This document shows, one piece after another, positions 11,201 to 19,440 of a stretch of 64,000 bases of DNA. Made by a program: the position numbers and the translations under genes. The stretch's first letter is position 1, and every line of letters begins with the position of its first letter. The DNA lies in NCBI GenBank assembly GCA_027422505.1, contig JAPQWV010000028.1:6600001-6664000 (forward strand), in the 5' to 3' direction. The notes beneath the pieces were generated by a model, which saw only the letters and a list, made by a program, of their open reading frames with translations, did no database searches and had not been told where the DNA came from. The DNA comes from Craterostigma plantagineum. Taxonomy: Eukaryota > Streptophyta > Magnoliopsida > Lamiales > Linderniaceae.

Positions 11201-11920
11201 CCTGGAGACAGACGAGGAATATTCTCGTGGAGCTCCATGAGATGGGCGATGATCACAGAAAACCACCTTGCAGACGACACATTCTTCGATCGTTTGTTCT
11301 CATTTTGTCTGATCTGTTATGCAAGATCATTCCAGATCAGCTGTGCGAAATCGTAATTTCGTGAGAATGAGATGCCGTGGAAGATGCGAAGGATATTTCC
11401 GTCGCCCTTGTCAAATCCTGCATGCTTTGGCGATAAACACTTGTTGATAATCCCAAAAAGTGTCTTCCGAGAATGAGGGATACCGTTGCTCTGAACTTGG
11501 GCAAGATTGGTGAGCGGCGGTCGGTATCCCATTTGAAGAAAATCTTGCACCATTTATGCATCCGAAGGCAACGGGTCGTAGATTTTCACTGAAAGGTAAG
11601 TCCAAGACCAAACCTAGTTGGTTCTTGTCCATACATATATGTCGCGTCCCGAGTGTCGTGGTGAAGGAGTAAGCACCATCAGCCACGTGGCCTTGAATGC
11701 GTCCCAAAAACTGTTGGAGGTAGACCATAGGCACCGCTGCAGTCACCTTAAGCGCATGCCATAGGGGATGGCCTTGAAGGATGGACACTATGATCTCATC
11801 TGGACACCGAAATGTGGACCGGTTGAGCTGAAAGTTGGTGTCCTGAACCTTTAGATAAATTTTCTTGTCGTAGATGTGGTTGTAAGTAGGATAGTGATCC
11901 ATCTGAAACATATAATACAT
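8244..11920 (-). pseudogene. Sirevirus-type third ORF, full-length but broken copy
   Basis: A chain of minus-strand frames covers about 3.7 kb in the order 11920-11411, 11553-11317, 11280-10996, 10956-10378, 10317-9904, 9920-9558, 9585-9265, 9260-9045 and 9041-8244. Stops and frame shifts separate them. The N-terminal part has MVYLQQF and a segment ending NYDFAQLIWNDLA, matching the plus-strand copy at 1360-2387. The middle is Ser/Thr/Pro/Glu-rich. The C-terminal 265-residue frame has RQVKFFAAHDLQMALESNMK and KFCDGTLK, matching 5620-6108. The last codons run through the polypurine tract and the TAG stop lies within the first five bases of the LTR. No signal peptide or membrane anchor is seen. 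Role unknown; it occupies the env-like position of Sireviruses. Confidence 0.75.
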
Positions 11921-12134
11921 TCACTAGAGCAATTTTAAATTGAGTCGAAAATTGATTGTATCAAACAATAATTGTCTATCAACTCATAGCAAGTTTGATA
12001 AATTTCTAATTGAAATATGTAAATCGCACATAGGTTATACGCATGTGAGGAATTTAGTGGTATCTAATGAAATTTTGAACAGTTCATATAAGGCATATAA
12101 GTGTTAGTCGAAAAATTTTTCTAAGTGTTATACG
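11921..12134 (-). other. Short remnant of pol-to-third-ORF spacer
   Basis: AT-rich, without a frame, with GTCGAAAA words like the longer spacers elsewhere in the window. It is cut off at 12135 by the copia LTR fragment, so the pol of this element is lost. Confidence 0.45.
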
Positions 12135-12918
12135 TGTTAGGTTACCCGGTGTCTCTCGGAGACGCCACGTCCCCGGGTACAGTGCGGAACAAAAATTTTC
12201 CGGGTTCCCCGATTGCTCTCATAGCTCGGATCAAACAGTAACACATAGACACGTAATAGGGCGGGTCAAACCCGTAGAGAATTACCAGTTGAAGCGAGTG
12301 GCAGCTTGTCGTCCTTTTCTTCAAGACTTCATCGATGGTAGTGAAAGGCACTAGATCGTCACGCCGACCTCGCAGTGTACCACGAAATCAGTTCTCTAAA
12401 GATGGCTAGAGAGAACCGAGCCGTCGCGTGGTAGAAAAGTGTGTGCGTTCGGTGAGTGTGTTTTTTTGCCTTGTGAAGGACGAAAGTCACTCATATGGAG
12501 CACGAAATTCTCATATAAAATATGAAATAGGGCTGCCCTATTTATACTAAGCTAGAATCGAAAATCCCAAGAATATCTCAAAGATATGATTTTCGAATTT
12601 TACTCCTTAAGTGGATAGATTCTTTTTGCCATGATTTTCTCTCATTTTGAGTCCCAAATCCAAACTTAAGGGAACTTGCTAAAATTAGACAACTAACTTA
12701 AATACCAAGTCAAACTAAATATCTTTAAATATGGTATAATATTCGAAACTTAATCCTACATTAATTTCGAAATTTCTACGTAAAATGCATAATATTCCAA
12801 ATATATTATTTTCATATTTATATTTAATTTTCGAAATTATTTCCCAAGGTATATTTCGAAAATTGGCTTATGGTTAAATTCCAATTTTACTCTTAAGTCT
12901 TTTAAGCACTTGGCCAAT
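12135..12918 (-). mobile_element. Copia LTR fragment (R-U5 side), family of the LTR at 57527-59416
   Basis: It starts TGTTAGGTTACCCGG and matches, base by base over long runs, the left parts of the repeats at 38780 and 57527 (CCCGGTGTCTC, GTGCGGAACAA, GGCGGGTCAAACCCGTAGAG). On the minus strand this is the 3' side of the LTR. The match stops near 12918, after AAGCACTTGGCCAA, where gypsy gag sequence begins, so the U3 part is missing. The frame at 12142-12351 is LTR sequence and not a gene. It may be the 3' LTR of the copia element whose 5' end is at 38780-40556. Confidence 0.75.
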
Positions 12919-12987
12919 TTTTTTAAGTGTGGAAGGCGAGGACACTTCGCTAGACTCTGTGGAATGTACCCACCGTTGGAACCAGAT
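12919..12987 (+). pseudogene. Gypsy gag CCHC-knuckle remnant
   Basis: The frame encodes KCGRRGHFARLC, the greater part of a retroviral-type CCHC zinc knuckle, followed by Pro-rich linker residues. It is interrupted at 12988 by a solo LTR and resumes at 17135 in the same frame once one copy of the CAGAT duplication is removed. The rest of gag and the 5' LTR are lost at the junction with the copia LTR fragment. Confidence 0.65.
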
Positions 12988-13725
12988 TGTAGCGACCCTA
13001 GCCATCGCCACCATTTCTAGCGTTATCCTAAGTGCCTAACGATGCGATAACTTACAAGAGATTCGAAAGTGCGTATGAAATTTTTCCTTTTTCATAAAGG
13101 AGCATTGTTTATGTACACGTCAAAAGAATACAGTTATACAACAAAAGAATTACATCGAGTTCTAATTACATGCTAATCCTAGTAACACGGGTTGTGTAAG
13201 TTCGCAGCAAAACTATTCCTATGCGCCCGGCCTCACAGGTCGTCATCCACGTACACACCACCCCCAAAAGAGGCTCGGAAGCTTCAAAAGATGCCTTGCC
13301 GGCTAGGCGGCCACGTACCGTGTTCGCTCGCACCTACAACACATAACGTAAGGGTGAGCCGCCAGGCTCAGTAAGTGAAAATTATGCATGAATGCACGTG
13401 TCCTTATTCGCAAAGACAATCCGCGTCTTATGCTTTCTACTTCTCTCATACTTCTTGACCTTTCATATCATATTGTCCCTCGGCTTTTCAATCTCACTAT
13501 GCACCACTTCTTAGAGCTCGGACTCACGTGGGGTATATACATGTGTGAGAGTACGCACAACGAGAGGTTTACCCGAAGGTACCTTTTCAATCCCGGTGTG
13601 GCCTATCACGCGAACGCTTCTCACTGGCAGCCAACTCCGAGGTCGCCAACACCAGAGGTTCCCTCAGTGTCGCATTTCCCTCGTGTCGCATCCTCCAGGT
13701 TGCATCTTCCACTACGGGGTACTCA

Positions 13726-13890
13726 CCTACCTATCGTGAATCAGGTAATGCGACATCGTGAATCGCCATGGTGTATTCCCCCTACCTATCGTGAATCAGG
13801 TAAATTTTGGCATCGTGAATCGCCATAGTATATCCCCTCTATCTATTGTGAATCAGGTAGATTCTGGCATCGTGAATCGCCATGGTAGCA
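13726..13890. repeat. Three tandem copies of a 55-56 bp unit in the solo LTR
   Basis: Units start at 13726, 13781 and 13837. Each has ATCGTGAATCAGGTA followed by CATCGTGAATCGCCAT. The copies are imperfect. They belong to the LTR, and the related LTR at 22070-24427 has a single counterpart near 23780 (CATGGCGATTCACGATG, opposite strand). Confidence 0.8.
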
Positions 13891-14060
13891 TAGGAGAGCC
13901 GTGACTCGACATTGAGTCGACACAATAGCCAACATCAGCAATTTCCTATCACTCGCAGGCGGTCTTATAATATGCACTCTCTCGTGTCTTACTTTTCATG
14001 CGTGCATATGCTCATGTCATGCTTTGTATAAAAATGCATCTCATGCCATCATCACATCCC

Positions 14061-14649
14061 CAGGGTTTTGAAAACCGGACCGGACCGGCCGGTTCCGACC
14101 GGAAACCAGTGAACCGATCGGGAATCCGGTCCGATTCCGGTCCGATCTAAGTTATTTCTAAAAAAAGAAAAAACAGAAAATACATTATAAGACTAAAAAA
14201 TGAACAAAATCGTGTATAATTCGTATGTGGCCTGGTGGTGAAGTCGTGGGTTGTGATCTAAGTGGGCCAGGTTCGAATCCTTTGGACCTCAAATATTTTT
14301 ATTTTATAATTAACTAATGGACCAGCTTTTATATTTTATTTAGTTTGACCCCAAAATTTACAGATTTAATTTCTGGAGCCCTTGGCATAAATAATTTCAA
14401 CTACCAACAATATTAACTTTATTTAATTTTGACCCTCAATTATATAAAATTCTAATATATAAAAAAGTTACTAAATAAACATCTATAATTCTATATAATC
14501 TATGTTATGTAGTTGATTAAATCAAAAATTAGATATTTAAAGATACCGGTTTGACTCCGGTTTGATTCCGATCTTCTACTGGTTAAACCATTAAACCTTA
14601 AACCACTAAAATTTCCGGTCCGGTTCGAAAACCCGGTTTCAGAACCATG
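14061..14649. mobile_element. hAT-type MITE with 8-bp target duplication
   Basis: The 589-bp element starts CAGGGTTTTGAAAACCGG and its other end, reverse-complemented, starts CATGGTTCTGAAACCGGG, giving imperfect terminal inverted repeats rich in CCGG. It is flanked by a perfect 8-bp duplication CACATCCC at 14053-14060 and 14650-14657. Repeats of this type and an 8-bp duplication are typical of the hAT superfamily. No transposase is encoded, so it is non-autonomous. It inserted into the solo LTR of 12988-17129. The interior holds a tRNA-like stretch, annotated separately. Confidence 0.9.
14224..14284 (+). other. tRNA-like segment with Pol III box A and box B words inside the MITE
   Basis: TGGCCTGGTGGTGAAG (14228-14243) resembles box A, and GGTTCGAATCC (about 14270-14280) is a perfect box B match at roughly tRNA spacing. 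A full cloverleaf is not formed: there is no acceptor pairing or credible anticodon arm, so this is not a tRNA gene. It could be a relic of a tRNA-derived SINE taken into the MITE, or chance. Confidence 0.5.
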
Positions 14650-14999
14650 CACATCCCATGTACCATAAGCAAAACACGTCACGTAAAATTCACATATGAC
14701 ATGTCATCAATCACGTAACATCAAAGTAGCACGTTGGCACACAAATAATGCATGTACAAACCAGTTATGTATTGTAGTTGAATTTCCACTTACCTGGCGT
14801 CCGTAGAATACCTGCCCCTGAACCGGTGGAATTTCCTAAGTCTCGACCTTAAACACAAAATTATCCTATTAGTACCTTATCGAAATTAATTGACTCGCTA
14901 GAGTCTCGAATTTCCTAAGTGTTGAGACGTTATTTCCTAAGTCACGATTCGTTAAATTTTCATGATCCTATAGTTCGGGAAATACCTCATGAACTCACT

Positions 15000-16200
15000 T
15001 CGCGAACTTATATAGTTCACAGAGGTTACTTCGCGAACTTATTTAGTTCGCCAAGTCTAAGTTAGCTAAGTTGGTAGAATTCGGGAGGTGGTTATTTCAT
15101 GACTTCGCAAACTCCCTAAACGATTCGTGAACTATGATTAACTCGTGAAATACTCTAGTTCGAAGTCTAACATTTTACCTATCTGCTTAACCAAGTAACT
15201 AGGGTTCTCAAACTAACTATGGGTTTGCCAATCTCTCTTGTCTCTCGATTCGCGAAGTATGTTTTCTATCGAGTTCACGAACTACTAAGGATTCGCAAAG
15301 CTCGCACGTTTTCTTCTTGGTTCGCGAAGTGTGTCTTGGATTCGCCAAATAGGATTCGTGAAGTTCCTTAAATTCGCGAAATTCTCTAGCTTTTCATGGT
15401 TCGCGAATTCTCATGTAATTCGCCAAGTTGTGCCAACTACTTGAATTCGCGAAGTGGTGCACTTATGATTCGCGAAGTGGGATACGCGAAGTCCGTCTTG
15501 GATTCGCCAACCTCGATCGGCCCGTGAAGTGTATGGATTCGTGAACCAAGGCCCGCGATCTTTCCAAAATCGTCATATACCTCGCGCATTCTTAAACTTC
15601 GCGAACTCCTCACAATTCACGAAGCACTTATTTCGCGAACTCACCTCCACCAATTCGTGAACTGGGGATACTGTGGATTCGTCATCTTGTTCAATTCGTG
15701 AAGTTGTTGCCCCAAGCCCTAATTCGCGAAGCCTGCAAGGCCCGTGAAGTACAATTCGCGAACTTGCATGGGTTCGCCAAACTCAACCCGCGAAGTACAC
15801 GGGTTCGTCAACTTGCATGAATTCGCCAACTACATCTGGCCCACGAACCATTGGACCTGCGAACCTCTCGATTCACGAGACATCATTCGCGACTTTGCAT
15901 GGGGTTCGCGAACCCCTCTCAATTTGCGAAGCCTCTCATCACTACCGAGTTCGCGAACTTGGTTCGCAAGCCTCTCAATTCGCCAAACCTCCTAGGTTCG
16001 CGAAGTACTTTAATTCGCCAAACTCCACTCTCAGTTCGCCAAATGCATGCATTCGCGATCTAGGGTTCGCCAATTGCTTCATTGTTTCGCGAATTGCACC
16101 TCCCCTTCGAGTTCGTGAATTCTTTCCATGGTTCACGACTTAGCTTGGTTCGTGCAATTCATTGAGTTCGTGAAGTTCTATGATTCGCTAATTACCTACT
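15000..16200. repeat. TTCGCGAA palindrome array in the solo LTR
   Basis: More than a dozen exact copies of the self-complementary octamer TTCGCGAA, plus many one-base variants (TTCGCCAA, TTCGTGAA, TTCACGAA), are spread irregularly over 1.2 kb of otherwise AT-rich sequence. Spacing is mostly 20-50 bp with no fixed period. The array occupies the same part of the LTR as the arrays at 25310-26100 and 33160-33950. Open frames across it (15744-16143) result from the repeat and are not genes. Confidence 0.85.
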
Positions 16201-17129
16201 TCACGACTCTTAAACAAATTTTATACTTAAGTCCTAGAGAACTTCGATCAAAAAGTACCCTTTTCTTAAGAATCGTATGAATATCATATGGGTTTGTAGT
16301 CCCTAAACCCTCGTGAGCTGCTTGTTCGCACCCTAATCCTATGTGATTTTCGTGCTTAATGACCCTTAAGACACGTTGGTATTAACTAAAAACACCGATT
16401 CTAAGTGAGAAATACTCTCGAGAACTTAAGGTTCTCTTAGACCCTACAAATTGGTATTTTCGTGTTATAGTTCCTCAAAACACACAATTAGCATTACCCT
16501 ATTAAAATACTAAGATTTGTGGTAAAAACTCATATCTAATCCAAGCTTCTTCACATCGTTGCTTCTTCTCCTTTGCTTGAGTTTCGATGGTTCCTTACTA
16601 ATGGAGTTTGTGGCTTTGGAAAAAAGGTGTAGATATTTTATCAGAAGTATGGTGAGGGAACTTAAGTGACGTGGATATCCCCTACTTTAAGGAGTTTTGT
16701 CCCCTATGTTTATCTTTATTTGTTTTGGGCCTAATGTTTGATCCTAGCCCATTAATTTTCCCATAGCCCAACTAATATCATTACTAATATTATTGCCATT
16801 ATTTCCTTGTTCCCTATTCTTCGAAAATCCCTAAGTAGGTTAAATATCACATGGCACAAAATTAATGCACAATATTCATAAAATCATTTAAGCATATAAT
16901 TGGCACACAAAATTCGCATGATGTCCTATGTGCGAAATTAGTACACGAAAATCACACGGTCACGAAGGCACATGATTAAATGCACAAAATTCACAATTTT
17001 GCATAAGCACCTAATTAACACACCAATTTTCGCAGAATCGCATACGTACGAAATTCACTTACTCACATAAGTTCATTCATTTGTGCAAATTTATTGGCCC
17101 TAATAGCTTACAGGGACTCGGGTCTTACA

Positions 17130-17317
17130 CAGATCAAACACCGATTCAGCCTTCCCCAATTCCTGCACGGATGTCTAATCTAAACCTAGAGGAAACAGAA
17201 ATTCGTCCCACGAAAATGACGTGTACGTTATTAATCTATGATGTACCTATGATCCAATTGTTGAATTCTAGAAAATTGAGCCACACATTTAAATGTGTGA
17301 CTAATGTCATGTACTGA
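17130..17317 (+). pseudogene. Gypsy protease-region remnant
   Basis: After the CAGAT duplication the frame from 12919-12987 resumes and ends with a TGA at about 17315. The sequence TCTLLIYDVPMIQLLNSRKL aligns in character with the gypsy protease start TGTLLI...DSGATHS seen in the young element near 28905-28965. The aspartate and DSG motif have been lost (NSRKL), so it is not active. Nothing recognisable as RT, RNase H or integrase follows. Confidence 0.55.
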
Positions 17318-18517
17318 AGGTGGAAATACCTTCTACCCTTTTCAAGTATAGTGACGCATTAATCTGCCACATGGAGATCCAATACGAAATAATTAAGTGT
17401 TGGAAAATACTTCATTATTAATTAGGATAGCAGCTTGGGTATCAATTTGAACCGTGATCTTGACAGATAGACTTTCAAAATATGAAGCCGTATCTGATTT
17501 CCCTAAGAAAGATCATAAGCTTCAAGTACCCGAGAAGAGAAATATCCATCTTGCGGGTAGACCAGCCCAAGTAAAATTTCAAGCATCTGATCTAAAGATT
17601 CAGTAACTTCTGAGGGCAAGTTGCGAATCTTTCTCGACTAGGTAAATCGACAGAGGAATTACCTCAATCTTAATCGAAATAGTGCAAGTGGCTACCAAAA
17701 GCGCCGATATATTTATATATATATATATTATATATATTTATATTCCGAATGGCGCAACGAAAGTGTGGTGGATATTCAGGATTCCCAAATTCTTGTATAA
17801 ATCAGAATTATAACTATTTTCGTTAGCCCCACCTTAAGGCGATACAGGTCCGATCAACTCAGGTGAACTCCACTGCGTTCTATCAGAAATTAACTATCAG
17901 AGTCCAAAACGACAAGAGAGACCCTACCTTAACCTTTATAAACTTGTGTTCCTTCATTTTCCTTCAATGGAATGTTTCTCTTTCTTCAACCCCTTACAAT
18001 TATTCCCAGACTTTTAGGAATGGAAATTAGGCAAATCTTTTAAGGGGAGAGAGTAGATTATGGACTAGTCGTAGGATTTCTCTTTCTGTACTGAAAAATA
18101 CGACGACTGTTAAGATTCAGGACAAGGATGTACCCTGCAGTTAACCCATTAGAAGTTAGAGAAATCTTCGATGAAACCTTGAATGACGGGAAAACGACAA
18201 GAGTGGGGTAAATCAAGACAGGGATACCGTTTCATTAAATCCCTTGATTTATAATAACCTTGTCGCTTATGACTTTCCGTACTTGTTATTCGATTGTGAT
18301 CCTAGGACAATCGAAGTTTTTGAATGCAAGTAATACGAAGTCAGAAATTAGGATTATTTTGCTACGATAAGTTTCTTTGTAGGATTTCCTATAAGGGTAA
18401 GGGTAATAGGTGATTTTCTATCACCTAACCAAGCCAAGCCAATTCTCTATAGATCGTTACCCTGAATTATTCCAGCTGACGGAATTTCGGGTGCGAAATT
18501 CATTTTAAGGGGGTGGA
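17318..18517 (+). other. Non-coding interior of the decayed gypsy element, ending in a polypurine tract
   Basis: About 1.2 kb without a credible frame or recognisable pol domain. It includes a short AT dinucleotide run at about 17716-17750. It ends TTTTAAGGGGGTGGA (18503-18517), a polypurine tract directly before the LTR start TGTAATACCC at 18518. This is either a pol region decayed beyond recognition or an internally deleted, non-autonomous gypsy. I see no other feature here. Confidence 0.55.
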
Positions 18518-19440
18518 TGTAATACCCGTAAATTTTAATTACGGGATTTACGGTTTAATTAGGGGTATATTGTCTTATTTAGAGATCGTGTTAAGTAAAG
18601 TAAGTAAAGAGGCTAGGATTATAAGGAAATCAGTTGTAACACACAAATTATTTTATGTCCTATGTACTAATATTTTGGGTGCTTTATGTGGTATGTGTGA
18701 TAATTTTAAGAAACCCTAGAATTGTTATAATTTTGGAATAGGGAAAACATGATTAAATCTTAATATGCTCCAAAATGATATGCTTTACAGCAAATATATG
18801 CGATATGTGATATATGAGTTGTGTGATGATAGTAAAGACTTAGAAATTTAAATAAATGGGTTCAATTACTTAGTATGAGAAAGTGTACATAAAAATATTA
18901 TAAGAAGTGTTATTTGAAATCTATAACTTAGAGTTCGACAACTTCAATAGGAAGGAAATAATTCTGAAGTATTACTTAGGAATGAGAATTATTTAGACAT
19001 AGCATCGATTACTTAGTGTAAAGGGAAACTTGAATATTATTCTAATAATTATCACATGAGGATAGGATAAATACTAAAGTAGGAATGGCGTCATTTGCTT
19101 AGTTGAATAAGCAAAATACAAGATAGGAACGAGATTTAACAATTAAGAACATAAGAAAGCTATCAAAAGCAAGGGAAGAAAAGAATTTGTATGCAATAAC
19201 ACATTAGTGGAGCACCATCAAATGACACTCATTAGTGGAGCACTATCGATAGTTTGAGGGAAAGATTGGAACAGAACGCACACCTCTAAGCTTGAAAGTA
19301 GTATTCTTACTCTAATTTCTAGTTTTCATTAAGTTAGTGACATGTTTTAAAGAAACTCTTAAATACGTAGAATATCATTTACTTAAGGTTTATATGTAGA
19401 GTTAGTTGTTAAGGGTTTGGAATGGTTAAAGTTCATTGGA
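18518..19440 (+). mobile_element. 3' LTR of the decayed gypsy element, part 1
   Basis: The LTR begins TGTAATACCCGTAAA straight after the polypurine tract and is AT-rich. It is interrupted at 19441 by the LINE insertion and resumes at 22070. The related LTRs show the same architecture of AT-rich start, palindrome block, AGGTAAGT-like motif and 3' segment. The frame at 18513-18719 is not a gene. Confidence 0.8.

Larger units (their letters stand above)
12988..17129 (-). mobile_element. Solo LTR of a Tekay-like gypsy element, minus strand
   Basis: A 4142-bp repeat with TG...CA ends (minus strand: TGTAAGACCCGAG to AGGGTCGCTACA) is flanked by a perfect 5-bp duplication CAGAT at 12983-12987 and 17130-17134. 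Order and content match the LTRs of the Tekay element at 24428-35557: the first bases with AGGGCCAATAAATTTG, a palindrome block, a GGTAAGT-like motif, and the segment with CCTATGCGCCCGGCC (minus orientation) near the 3' end. No internal domain is present, so the element has been reduced to a solo LTR. It contains a hAT MITE (14061-14649), and without that the length is about 3.5 kb. Small open frames in it, such as 13388-13828, are not genes. Confidence 0.9.

Noticed and set aside
12142..12351. Conserved short gene, also at 38782-39054 and 57367-57747
   Set aside because: All three lie in the same LTR family next to its TG...CA end; conservation is that of the LTR and the frames differ.
13726..13890. 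CRISPR-like array
   Set aside because: Three imperfect contiguous copies without unique spacers, inside an LTR in a plant genome, and no cas genes.
14224..14284. A tRNA gene
   Set aside because: Box A and B words are present, but acceptor and anticodon stems do not form and the segment is inside a MITE.
15744..16143. Overlapping 70-108 residue frames with repeated RTS and FAN words
   Set aside because: They are produced by the TTCGCGAA array read in three frames; no start context or conservation.
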